DNA from: Onchocerca volvulus | Taxonomy: Eukaryota > Nematoda > Chromadorea > Rhabditida > Onchocercidae | NCBI GenBank assembly: GCA_000499405.2 | Contig: HG738137.1 | Location: 7,254,001 to 7,318,000 of the forward strand | DNA: 64,000 nt | Direction of reading: 5' to 3' | Part shown: positions 1 to 12,600 of the stretch, piece after piece | How positions within the stretch are numbered: position 1 is the stretch's first letter | Layout: every line of letters starts with the position of its first letter | Notes under the pieces: generated by a model | Told to the model about the DNA's origin: nothing | The model's database searches: none | The model's input: only the letters and a program-made list of their open reading frames with translations | Made by a program: the position numbers and the translations under genes

Positions 1-3000
1 ATAAGTTTAAACTCTCATTGCTCATGCCTCTTCATTAATTCACCAAACTGTTAAACAATTAACTATTCGAATAGCTAGCAAGTAATTATACCGTAAAACT
101 ATATAATTAAATATTGGATAACTTTCAATAATTACTTCATGCCAGGGAAAAATATTTTTAGCGATTATTCAACGATTGAATAAATGGTGTGAAATAATTG
201 CCCGTTATAATAAATTTCTAATTTATTTCATGCAAAAAAAACTTTGAAATGATAAAGATGGAACTTTTGGACGTAATTGAAATTCAACGCTAATGCTATC
301 AATACTTTATCTTTCTTTCCTTTTTTTTTTTCATAAAAATATTTTGCATTTCAAAAATAATTTATTTTTTTTTAAAACAAGAACTTTCTTTCCGAAAACA
401 AAGAAGTAAATAATATTCTGTTTTATTTACTTTTTCTATTCATCTTCCTTCATCTCAATATCAATCATTCATCCAGAATTTCAGATCAATCACGCTTTTT
501 TATGCTGCTCCTGTAATCAGAATTGAATTCTCTTAAACATTAATTAACTGCAAATTTCGGCCTCCTTCTTTTCTTAAAGTATCAAAATTTGGAAGAATCG
601 TTGAAATATCACTTAAATTCAACAACAATTTCTTGAAATTTCAAAAATATGATAAAAAACCAAAATGTATGATTTAATTTGTAATTCAGAAATGTCAACA
701 CAAAAATAACTTCATAGAGTTCGCTTCATGATGGATTTATTTCTATCGTTGTTGAATATATGGAATTTACTGATATTGCCATCAAACGAAGTAACATTTC
801 TGATAAGCTGATAATTAATTGGAAAACAATAAAATAATAGAAGCGGAATAACCGAATTTTCTCAAGAAGTAAATAAATATGTACAATATAAATACATTAA
901 GTAAGTAAATGGATAGATATGTTTGATGAAATTCAAATTTTCTCTGTAGATTACAGATGAATTGGCTAATTAATTAACAAATTATGTATTATTTTATTGA
1001 AAAATTCATACATCTTCTATTCCAGAAGTGTCATCCAACAATTCCTGTTAATTACTAAATTAGTTAATTATTTCACTCTATTGCATGTAAAATACTTGTC
1101 ACTTAGTTAATTATTTAAATTAAATACATCTATGTAAGTGGTCATACATGTAAGCACTTATCTTTATTATTAGGTATTTAACTAAACACAAATCAAAATA
1201 TGAAAAATTAAAATTTCTCATATCGTGCAGAAAAAAATTATCCTTACATTATCATTTAAGAAATGCGAAAAATTTGGCTAAAAAACGCTTCAAAAATTTG
1301 AAAAAATTTGCTTTCAATCTCATAATAATATGAAGTTTTAGTTTGATCTCTGGTGATTCTTTCGTTTTCCAGTAAATCAAACCGTAATGTTTCCGTGGTA
1401 GCATCAACTTCATACTTTTGTTATATGAATTGGATTACTTTAAATTTATTCATTTTAAATTTGTATCTTATCGTGTGAGGATAAAAGGCTTATTTCATCG
1501 TACAGACTTGATTCGATCTAATTTCGATTTCCGTAGAAAAAAATTTGTGCATTTCGATGAGAGGATTTCAGCATTACAGAACGTTCTATTAATTCTCAAT
1601 TTCTATGAAAAATATCACTTGTGCGCATAAAATTTTTGCATAACAAGCTTATTTGAAATAATATTTCATGTTTCGCAATTCGCATTGCGAAAAAATCAAC
1701 CTAGATTAATTCTAATTTCTGGATATAGTTTTCTAATTATTAATCAAAATTATCTTTAATTAATTCCATATAAAATGACTGTGTTTTCGTTTATAGCCTG
1801 TCTATGCCATAAATTGTCTTTTTCAAACTCGTTTATTTTAATAAATATTCTGTTTATCTTATAGTTTTGAGTAATTTTCAAAGTTAAAAAAAACAAAATT
1901 ATGGAATTTATTTTCAATATCTCTCATAGTTTTTACTTCCGTTCTAGGCCATACAATAACATCATCCAATTTATTTCAGGTTATTGACTTTCTAAATCTT
2001 TGAATTTCAATTCTAATGAAATAATTCGAAGTAATATACACTTGATGTGATATGCTATCTGTACTCAGAAGCAAATTCCATCCATTAATGTTATTTGCTA
2101 TTTAAATTTCGGAAATTTTTACCGAAAAGTCGGAATTTTGATGAAACTTAATTGATCAAAACTACTGCATTGGAGCGACTTTATTTTATCTTATTTGTTT
2201 TTTACCTAAAAATTCTTAAAAAAAGTTTTTGGAACGCATATCTCAAAAAAATTTCATTATCAGGTTTAATTATCAGACATGCTAAAAAGTAATGCATTGC
2301 ATTATTCTGACTACAAAAGATATTGAGTTGATCATTCCTTATATTTACTGAACAAACTATAATTATTGTGATCGATTATGTTATGCTAAAGTCAACTGAT
2401 GTTGAAGTTTATTGGTTTTGGAATAAGACTCGAAAAATCTCCATTTTAAAATTCTTATTGATAATTTGAATCAAAGCTTTTAAATTTCATCATCAATTTT
2501 TAGATTTTTTAAAAAATTTCATCACTAAATCCATACCATAATTAATGATAATTAATTCATGCGCAATGGATACAGCACAATGGTTACTGTCACATTTGTT
2601 TTTAATTTGCAAGCAAATTTTTTTGAGACAAGAAACTATGCAGTACGTATTAGTTTGCTCAAAATAGTAAAAGTGAGTTTATTACAATTTAATCAGTTCA
2701 GTTGGAAGTGACACTTGAAATATTACGCAAAAAATAAAATAAGAAATAAATAAAAAAAGTAAATTTAATTTTGGAAACAATGAATCTTCGTCTGTATCGT
2801 GTTATATTGACAGATGAAACCTTTCTGTTTTTGCTAACATCATTTCTTCGCTTTTTGTTAAAAGCACCTTAACATTACTTTTGGTTTCTATTTCTAATTT
2901 GCTTGGCTTCCTAATCATATTTTCTTATCTAATTATTTACTACATTACTGACTGAGCACTCCTGCAAATTGACAATTACATTCAAGAAAAAAGAAAAAAA

Positions 3001-4490
3001 AAAAAGACCGCACAATGAAAATAATAGTTCTATTAACTTCTCCTCTTTTCTTTTAAACAAACTCAAATCAAAGATGACTCCTAGTTAGTTAATTGAAAAT
3101 TAATTCAAAAAGAAATGATTAAGAACTTTTGGAACCTGAGACTGTTATTATCAGGAGTTTTATCGCAATTTTATGATTCCGACACTTGTAATTCCTATAT
3201 TCGTATATTTTGCTTTTTGTTTTTTGTAATAGTTTGACAATGATACGCGAAATAATGTACATACAATAAAACAATGGAATAAACATAAGCTAAATACCAC
3301 TATACATCGATAAAACTACGCAAATTTCTAGTGAAGCAAAACAAATGAATGTAAAAGAGTTATGCATAGTTTTCGAATTCGGATTAAAGTACTTACAATC
3401 CAAACAAGTGACTGGTATAAAAAAAAGTGACTGATATCATTTCACGCAGATCAATTCATTTCAAAAAGTGCATGAACTTCGAAAAAATAAACAAAAAATG
3501 TGTGAACTTCGAAATAAAAATACGCAAAATCGAGATGAACAACATTAAAATACATTTTTTAGCTAATATAACAAATTAAAAAAGAATAAATGCTTTCGAA
3601 CCAAATGAATTAGAAAATTATTGCACATATAGAACAGGTTTAATAATAGTGGACAGGAAATAAGGAGAAAATTGAAATTTTGAAATTTGGTATACTCTAA
3701 ACAAGTTTGAAACGCAACTAACAATTTGGGAGGATATATATATATATATATGAATGTTCACAGTACAAATGAAAATCCATTGAAGACCATGAAGAATGAG
3801 TTTGTTTCGGGAACATGACGAAAAAGAATTACAACGAAGAAAAGGATTAAAAAAGGAAAAACTCACCGCAAGAGCAATAACAAGCATATTGCTTATAGAA
3901 ATAATAAATCGTTTTCTAAGATGTCACATAGAAAAGTATTTATTATTCTTATAGTTATAGGATTAATAATATAATTCGTTTCCTTCAAGCAGAAAAACAT
4001 TCAATTATCAAGAATGACTTCTCATAATGTGGCATTATGAGCTTGAGAATTGTCGAAAGAATTTCGAAATAGAAATTTGAGACTTGGAAGGGGAATAAGA
4101 ATGACTGAAAATCATGATCGATGGACTCTTTGGATAGCTTTTTAATCACAAAATTCATCCATCTGAACGAGTCCATCACTAATTCGCCAATATCAATCAC
4201 TAACATTATTTCAGTAAAATGAAGATGAATTAGTCAATGATACATGTTCAAACCAGCGAAAATTTGGCAATGAAACTAACAACTAAATGGTTTATCTGAG
4301 ATATCTTCGATTATAAACTGGAAAATCTGACGCTGTTGCATGACATGTGAGTTTAAGAGATGATATAGACCATTAATACAATTATGGGAAACTTAACTCA
4401 CTAATAACGTGCAGAACAGATTCTCATGAAGTAAAGCTAATTTTTATAAATCATGTCTATAGGCACTATTCATATTTTTTCCTAAGTAAA
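1..4490. other. AT-rich intergenic DNA, no gene seen
   Basis: I find no coding exon I can support on either strand. Open stretches here (for example 1418-1630 plus, 3618-3887 and 3985-4206 minus) are short, AT-driven and rich in F/I/L/Y, and they lack recognisable domains and splice-site support. The stretch holds A/T homopolymer runs and a short alternating AT run at 3734-3751. It lies downstream of the Rab gene. Confidence 0.6.
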
Positions 4491-4491
4491 A

Positions 4492-4497
4492 TTTATT
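4492..4497 (-). terminator. Candidate poly(A) signal of the Rab gene
   Basis: The minus strand reads AATAAA here, about 280 nt beyond the Rab stop codon. A second AATAAA lies at 4511-4516. In AT-rich DNA this hexamer also occurs by chance, so cleavage at this site is an inference. Confidence 0.35.
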
Positions 4498-4776
4498 CTT
4501 CTATTTTCGTTTTATTCTTTATTACGGAACATTCTTTTAAATATGCAAAAATGTTACTGAAAGAAGGGAAGTTAGCGAAAACTTCCAAATCTTTAGAAAA
4601 TTTTCAAAAAACATTGGAATAACTTCAAATGATATTTTGATTTTCGATTATAAATTCTTCACATCATCAAGTAAATAAAATGAGTAGCTAAAAAAATTCC
4701 AAGTTCTAAGTCCGTCTTTAGAAACTAATCATATAGCTATAGCATGAATATACATAAAAGAACTAAGTCAACTTGA

Positions 4777-6416
4777 TCAGCTTCCAAAACAACAAGATTT
4801 TTTAGCTTTATGATTATAACGGTGATCAAGCTTATTGATGGTGTCCAATTGTATCGATCTTTCATTTCTTTCATCATTTTGACGTTCTAGTAAATGTTCT
4901 GCAACAGCAGTAATTACTTCACGAATACCTTTACCATTCATTGCCGAAGTTTCATGAAAAGCAGCACCAATCTGTTCTGCATATTGTGCTCCTTCACGAT
5001 GCTGCACCACTCGAGCATTCTCCAAATCTAATTTATTGCCAACAACAAATAATGAGACAGGAATTATCGAGCCACGTTCCACTTCTATAAAAACATTAAA
5101 ATGAATGATTACCAATTAAAAAAAAAAAGACAAAATTTAGCTTCAATTCCACAATAAATTATGTATCAAAGATAATGTGTTATAAAAATTTCCTTTTGGT
5201 AAATTTGTTTCATAGGTGTAAAATCATTCGGAATTGGGAAAGCTTGCTGCATATAAGATAATTTGACCAATACACAACAAAATATCTTACAATGTACTCA
5301 AAACTTCTAAAACATATATTTGGTTTTTTTTCTAGTAAATTGTTCTCAGTTATTAGTTGTTATCTATTTATTCCCTATATGAAACATTTTGCAAGCATTA
5401 AAAAAAATCAACTCACCATTAGCCCATTTCTTGATCTCTTGGAATGATTCACGATCAGTTATGTCATATACGATTAATGCTGCGATTGCATTACGTAGAT
5501 ACATCGGAAGCTAAAAAAGAAACGAATAGTTTTACATAACACCTGATTAAACTGTTTTTTGTGAAAAAAATATTTTCACTTCGATCTCTAAATCAAAAGC
5601 AGTTACCATGGAAGCATATCGTTCCTGCCCCGCTGTGTCCCATATTTGCAATTCGATGCTTTTACCATCCAGAAGACTTTAAAAAGGAGAATTCTGCATT
5701 AAATCTTGGAATTTTTCGAGCAATAAACTTGAAAATTTCAGTTGTCAGAATTAACAGCATATATTTTATCAATTACAGAAAATTGAAATTTGACTGAAAA
5801 ATCCAAATAATTCTACTTACTTAATATAATATTTCACGTGGTGCCTCTAATCAGTGCCCTGCTATCCTTATAGCAAAAAAAAAATTTTTTTTAACATTCC
5901 CGAGATTTTCGATAACATATAAAATGATGTTCATCATCCCAAAAATTTTTATCAAACGGCAGTCGGACTACCAATAAGATTTTGTAACCTACAAAAACGA
6001 AGAAATGAAGCTAGCTCCTAGTGTCGGGCTGACTTTACTATAGAATCCCTGACCATCATGTCGAAGAATGATGCTCGTTTTTCCGACACCTAAAAAATTG
6101 TAGTAAAATGCTTTCATAATCAAATATAATTACAAATAAGCAGTAATTTTGATCGACAAAGACATACAGCAAAAACATAAAATTTTAAAGTAAGTTTTTG
6201 GTTTTTGCAACAAACCTTCGTCTAATAAAAACCAAACATTAATTTGCCTAAAAATTATCTGCAAAGAAAAATATTATTAAACTTTTCAATTTAGAAATTA
6301 AAAAGAAGCGACAATTAAAGGAAAATCGGCATCGTTAACTTACCACTTTTGCCAACGAGAATGATTTTAGCTCTGAGATCTGGCTTAGTAATTTGAAAAG
6401 TAGAAGCACGCGACAT
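4777..6416 (-). CDS. Rab-family small GTPase (Rab5/21/22-like), 5 exons
   Basis: Exons: 6344-6416, 5993-6089, 5607-5676, 5417-5510, 4777-5084; 642 nt, 213 aa, all phases closing. It is a membrane-trafficking GTP switch. The P-loop GKSGVGKT lies near residues 22-29, switch II IWDTAGQERY near 68-77, the guanine-specificity motif GNKLD near 125-129 and ETSAMNGKG near 155. The C-terminus ends KKSCCFGS, with a cysteine pair suitable for geranylgeranylation. PTLGASF after switch I and the overall spacing resemble the Rab5/Rab21/Rab22 endosomal branch, but I cannot name one orthologue. Two deviations are visible: the usual YYRGA after switch II is YLRNA, and SAK of the G5 box is SAM. The acceptor of exon 3 is a weak TTTAAAG. 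The start is the first ATG in frame with the P-loop exon; no clear trans-splice acceptor lies before it. Confidence 0.93.
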
Positions 6417-9154
6417 TTAAATAGGACAGAATTCTTCGAACAAATAATGTGAAATAAAAAACCTTAAACAGAAATAGAACATGAATTTTATAATATGTAA
6501 GACCTTTTAATGTAACGATGAGAAAAAGATGAATTTCTTTTTCAAACATCTGAATAAACACCTCTAATCGTTCAAGGCAACAACTCTTCCAAAAATAGTA
6601 CAAATTCAGTTGAAGAGAATTTCCAACATACTAGCTATCAAAAAACATGATTTACGTCAAAAAATGACAGGGCAGATAATTGTTATCCTTTCATCTTTGT
6701 AACTACTATCAATAGAAACGGTCGAACATGCAGATTTGACAGTTGCGACAATCATTTATGATATCAGTAATACAATTCCTTTTTTTTTCATTCTGTAGTG
6801 CATAGAATAGAATGACGGAATTGCATCCAAAATTAAAAAAGTTGCTGAATGAATACATTCTTGATCCTGCCATATGCAATTATTCCTAACCATTCGTAAT
6901 TCCGAATTTCCTAGCAATGTATCAGTGCAGAAATAAGAGAACATTTCCCACAAAAGCAAAGATTTGAACTGAGAACGGGAGGTCCCGAACTTGCATATCT
7001 TGAGCACCACGAAAGGAATGCTAAATATACATAGCGACCTTCGCTTGTTTTTTTCCATCCAATTTCTAAGTCCTAGAAATCTCTGGATTTATTCTCAAAA
7101 AGCATCACAAAAAAAAAAAAAAAAAATGCTGTTCTTTCCACTTCCATTCCATTCATCCAAAATCGACAGCCACCAGAATGATGTGAGAACATCAGTTCTT
7201 TTCAAGAGAGATCACGCTTTTACAGGAAGCAAAAATTCAATCAAAACTTGATAACAATTTATGACTGGAATTGCATAGAACTGCAAGCGGATAACAATTC
7301 CAAGGCATGAAAAATTCTGTAAGATGCATGTCTGGAATAACACATCGCAATTTTTTTCATTCTTGATACAGATTAAACATACAAATGCCTTCAATTCTGA
7401 GATAAACCATAACTTCAAATAATCTTAGATAATAGAAGGATAATCTTTATCTCTGATATAAAGATTCATCTTTTCAGATAATAAAACAACATATATTTGT
7501 AAATAATTTGTATACAAGCTTTTGCAAATAATAAATGCTTAGATATTGCTCAAGATTACTACGATTTGATAAGTTTTAATTGGTAAGTGTAACCCAATTT
7601 TCGTTACTTAGAATTGTCCTGAGCAATCAATCAGTATAATAACTTAAGTATTTTATGGAAAATAAGTCACTAAGAACAAAGAAAAACAAAAAAAATACAT
7701 AACTTTCTAATCGCATCGCGAAAATTTCTCATCGTCGTACAAAACAGAAATACATATTTTACAATTTCGTTATAAATACTTACAAAATAAATTTCAATGG
7801 AAAAAATATATCTGTGATAAACAGTCGATGCAAAATAAATTCAGCTGCTAAATATCACATTTAAAAAATAACCAAAACATTGCCAATGAACTGAAAATGA
7901 AAAGAGCTTCATGATTTTGATTTCTGAATCTAGGGAACTTAGCTGCACAAAAAATTTAGAAATTAGAACATAATGACACGATGAAATGTGCGAAAAGAGA
8001 TAACTTAATCAATCATACGTGCCTCTCATTACATTTTACTTTTGAACAGATTTTGACAACAATGTGATCATTTTTTTATTTAAAAAATAATTTGATGTCA
8101 TAAGCTGAAAGAGATTTTGGTCTCTCTTATTTTAAAAAATATCGAAGAATGAAAGAAATAAGAGTGCAACTTGTTCGAAAAAAAAATCATTTGTCGTAGC
8201 CTTCAATTATAATCTCACCAAAAACTTCTAAAGATCAGAAATTTAAGTTTATATTTCTCAAAAAAACTTCACAAAGAGAAATGAAAGTTTACTTCAAAAC
8301 AAAGAAGTAACAATCATGAAAATTCAAGTTTAATTTTTAGTCAAGCTCTTTTATCTTAAATGTTTGTGGAATCGTTCAAATCGCCTTATATACAATCATG
8401 TTCATTCCTTCTCTTCATCTGCTAAATTTCCAGTGGATCGAGTGATCGGAGATGATTTTAATGCAATGGGACCTCATATGGATCTGAAATGAATGCATTC
8501 ATATCATATGAATTTTATAATTTTAATTTTAGAAAGGGATTTTACATTCTTATGTTTAAATTGTCATTAAATATTCTGAAGATAGAAAGAACAAAATAAA
8601 AAGTTTGAAACTACAATAATGTGTTTTAAGCAATATGTCATTTAAATACTGCTGAGAAAACAAGTTGCACTAGAAAAAATAAATTAGTGATCTGTCTGAA
8701 CTATTTCTAAAAAACGTTAATGAAAACATAAGCCACAAAAATGACTAAGAATAGAACTTGGAAAAATTTCGCAAATTAATTGCAATGATGAAACAGACTT
8801 AAAAAAGAAGAAAGAATCAGCAAAAATAGATGAGATGTCAATACAAAACTGACTTTTTTTATTCTCTAAAATTTATTAAAAGCAACACTAGCAGATCTAT
8901 TGTATGTGCAACAAGCTCTGAATTTTTGAAAGCAAATCAACTCTAGGAAACATAAATGATTCAGGAGGAGGAAGTAAAAAGGAAAGTTATAAAAATCTGA
9001 TGGCTTTTTCAAAAAAAATTTAATCTTATATTTTCTCAATTTTTGTTGTAGAAAAAAGCAAATAATAAGATCAAGATACTCAGAAAATCAGAAAAAATGA
9101 ATGCAGTTGATGTGATTTACATCAGTCAACCAGAAATGATTTAACAGTAAATAC
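6417..9154. other. Intergenic DNA between Rab and mini-CED-1 genes
   Basis: No supported gene. It includes the Rab upstream region and the probable 3' region of the mini-CED-1 gene, with minus-strand AATAAA motifs at 8858-8863 and 8872-8877, about 815 nt past that gene's stop. There is an A-run near 7110-7126. If either poly(A) motif is used, the mini-CED-1 3' UTR would include the inverted pseudo-copy at 9155-9556. Confidence 0.5.
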
Positions 9155-9556
9155 CGGAAGTTGAATATTCTACATTCTTCTCCGAAGAAACTACAGGAAG
9201 AGAAAGATCCTAATCTTTCAACTCTTACATGAGTATTTTTTTTTCTTTTTTTTTTTTGACACTTGTATAGCGGATAGTTTAGATAAACGTTCTCCTCGTC
9301 TGCTGGAGTAATCATTGTGTGATTCATCAATTTGAATTTATGAATCTTGTGTTTGGGTTTTGCCAGTTTAAATTCGCCGAAATTTTCAATTATTATCCAA
9401 ATGTCAAAAACTTTTAATCCGCAATGAAACTGAAATAGAGAATTCAGCAGGTGAATAACGCATATAAGCGACTGAAGTGATACCCACAAAAATGATCCCG
9501 AATGAGCCAGTATCTACCGTTAAAAGTGCACAACTAAGAAGCTCTTCAATCACACA
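9155..9556 (+). pseudogene. Inverted, decayed copy of mini-CED-1 exons 5-6
   Basis: Read on the plus strand, this stretch aligns almost end to end with the reverse complement of about 9907-10290. It covers the end of exon 5 (membrane-proximal basic segment), intron 5 and exon 6 (cytoplasmic tail) of the mini-CED-1 gene. Shared landmarks include AAGATCCT, the intron text GAATTTGAATTTATGAA and the exon-6 text ACTGAAGTGATACC. The copy is dead: the donor GT has become AT, the acceptor TTTTCAG has become TTTTCAA, and several in-frame stops and small indels interrupt the tail. Similarity looks like roughly 75-80% by eye. It is in opposite orientation to the gene and sits only about 130 bp past its stop codon. 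Confidence 0.85.
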
Positions 9557-9574
9557 TAGACAGCCGCAAATTAA

Positions 9575-9578
<4 letters not shown>

Positions 9579-9614
<36 letters not shown>
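9579..9614 (+). repeat. A36 homopolymer tract
   Basis: About 36 consecutive A directly follow the inverted pseudo-copy (22 bp spacing), in the gap between that copy and the last exon of the mini-CED-1 gene. The placement at the 3' edge of a plus-oriented copy recalls a retroposed poly(A) tail. The copy retains its intron, however, so simple reverse transcription of spliced mRNA does not explain it. Length is likely polymorphic or imprecise in the assembly. Confidence 0.8.
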
Positions 9615-9615
<1 letters not shown>

Positions 9616-9688
9616 GAAAAATGTTAGTGTACTTCGTTAATAATTTAGAAAAAGAAATGACTGACAATAATGCAGCAAATTATAATTT

Positions 9689-12600
9689 TCAACAAAAACT
9701 CATACTTGATGACATGGCGTAATCCAAGGTCGCATATTCGCCTGAAAATCAAATCAAAATATATCATAATTTTTCAATCATGTCTAAAGAAAATTGATAG
9801 CTGCATTTAATTAAAGATAAAACATACTAAAAGTAGAGGATGAATTAATTCTTTCCAACTTTTTACGCCAAGTAAAAACATTTATATAAAAAATTGTGGT
9901 ACGTACGATTGACTGAAGAACTTCTTAGCTGTGCACTTTTAGCGACAGGCTCTGGCTCATCTGGGATTATTTTTATCGGTATCACTTCAGTTGCTGATTT
10001 ACGATACATTGGATTGTTGAATTCTCGTGTTTCAATTTCATTGTGGGTTAAAAGTTCTTTAACATGTGGATAATAACTGAAAATAGAGTTGAATTCGAAC
10101 TGATAAAATTAAACATAAAGTTCATAAATTCAAATTCATGAACCATACAATGAGTATTCCAGCGGAAAAAGAAGATGCTTACCCAAACTATCCATCATGC
10201 AAACGTCAAAAAAACTTACGTAAGTGTTGGAAGATCAGGATCTTTTTCCTTCCTGTACTTTCTTCGATAAAAGAATGTTCCAAATAATAACACAACAACA
10301 GCTAACAACGATGCCAACAAAGCAGAAAATACCCAGTTGTTATTTTCAGCAAATTCTTGCATTGCAGCACTTTCTATAAGTAATTTCGATATGTTTCAAT
10401 AGCATTCATTTCAAACTAAGTCTGCGCCTTAGATACTGCGAAAATACATCAATTTATATGGATAATTTTATACCAGTTGAAAACATTTAAAAAAAATAGC
10501 GGCAACAATTACATGTTGAAATGTGAACTGAGATCTTGTAAATTCTACATCAGTGAATCAAGACTTGACGACACAAAATAACTTACGCATAATGCGACAC
10601 TGTTTCGTGAGCAGATCGCAGCATCCAATCACATTATCGCAAATTTCATTTTGCGAACAGTTACAACGTAAACTGCAGTTATTGCCATAATAACCTTCTA
10701 AGCAAACTGTAAACATCGAGAATTCAGAAAATCATTATACAAAGAAATTTGCGCATAAAGACTATCACTCATGCACGATAATTTTATGATCGAGTATGAG
10801 ATGATATAAAATTCTAGAAACTACTGCTTATTCAAATATATCTGAAAGAAAACAAGTCACTATAAAACTTTTGATGTTGTGACATACCAAACAAATCTAA
10901 AACTCAATGTCCAGATTCTCATATTTTTTACAATAAATAAATTTAGATAAAAATTTTGACGAAGATAAAAATTATTTAAATAAAAATTTTAGATAAAAAT
11001 TACTGCCATAGATTTCAAACAAAAAAAAGCAAAATAATAAGCAATATGCAATATACTAAGATAAACTAAACCTATCGCTTAGAAGCTCAAAATCTATAAA
11101 ACTGTCTTACCTTCACAAGTTTCCTGAGGTGTTTCATAGTATCCAGAACAGCATTTGTAGACAATTATCTTTTTCTTCGTTGGCAAAGCTTTATATGAGA
11201 GCTTTGTTCCATTACTGAAGAAAATTTATTTCATATTAAATTCAGAGTTTCCGCCATTAATTAGCCCGGTGCGTTTCTACTAACTCTTTTTTCATTACTC
11301 AAGATCTGAGAACCATACATTAAGTGCTTAAGTTTTTAATACATTACCTAATTAATAAATCCATTAAAGGAAATATTTTGCTTCAAGTTCCTAGTCACTT
11401 TTAGATGATAATGTACAATCAAGAATTATGCATTTCCGAACGTAAGCTATCAACCACAAATACTTAATCTATTCATCTTTTAAGCTCATGATTATTGAAG
11501 TCTATCATTTCATGACCAATTTTTCATTGATAACAATTTGATTTATTATGAGTAAAAAATGCACATGATCAGAATTTCAAAAAATGAAGGACTCAAATAA
11601 AATTAAAAAAAGAAAAAACTCTAAATTTACGTCTTCACTCGACAACGAAATCCCTGTGAGAGATCCCAGCAAGCTCGCGTGGTATGTAACACAACATTTT
11701 GCTCATGCTTCTGCAAGCTCAGTTCTTCAGCTCTGAAAAATTAAAAAATTTAAGAAACTGATAACGCACCTAAGATGGTAAATTCAAATGATCCCGCTAT
11801 AATCATTTAAACTGTGATAAATCAAATTGAATAATATCGCATTATGTCGGATTGGCCATATTTTGTTGAAAATGATATCAACATATTAAAATCTAGCTAT
11901 AAAAGAACCTAATAATGATAATGCCATACCACAATTCAAGACAGTGTTATAATATGTTTCTACGACTACATATCGAGATAATGAAAGGAAAAACCAGTTA
12001 ATTAGATTCAATGTCTAAAATCTTAAAATCTAGAAATTTTGAAGTAATCTTGTCTTTTTTTCTTCATTATCAAAAAGTTTGCAATAATAATTCACGACAA
12101 TTTTTTCCCAATAATTGTAATTTGCAAATAATCTTGAACTGCTTGAAGGATATCTTTTTGAATATGGATAAAAATGCTCCCTTATCTTTTGGTTCTGCAT
12201 ACTTAATCCAAGTCATTCAGCTGACTAACACGATAATTATTTCTACCACACTCCTGAACAGCTTAGTAACATTCGTCTTCTTGTCAACCAAATGGTTATT
12301 GCTCCTATTTGTATTAAACATAGAAATGATAGTTGGAATTGTATGAAAAGAAAAATTGCCCACAATTTACATACTGATTCATCTGTCAATCATTTTTAAC
12401 GGATACAAAATGTCATTCAATAAACAGATGATCACCGGATTCTGGACGATAATGGCACTCCATTTATGGAATGAGAGGAGAAGAGAGAAAACAGAGAGAA
12501 AGATCAGAACATCAACGAAATGAAATATACACTGCTCTAAATATAAAGCTGAATAAATGGAATAAAAGGATACTGAAGCACTAATATTAAGTAATATTAA

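Noticed and set aside
3618..4206. Two minus-strand stretches, both starting MLVI
   Set aside because: Low-complexity hydrophobic translations, no splice partners, no domain; the shared start is four residues and likely chance.
9088..9489. 133-residue minus-strand open stretch
   Set aside because: It is the antisense of the inverted pseudo-copy and has no similarity of its own that I recognise.
12011..12346. 111-residue plus-strand open stretch in intron 1 of the mini-CED-1 gene
   Set aside because: Hydrophobic I/L/F-rich composition follows from AT-rich DNA; it has no domain, and it lies antisense inside an intron.
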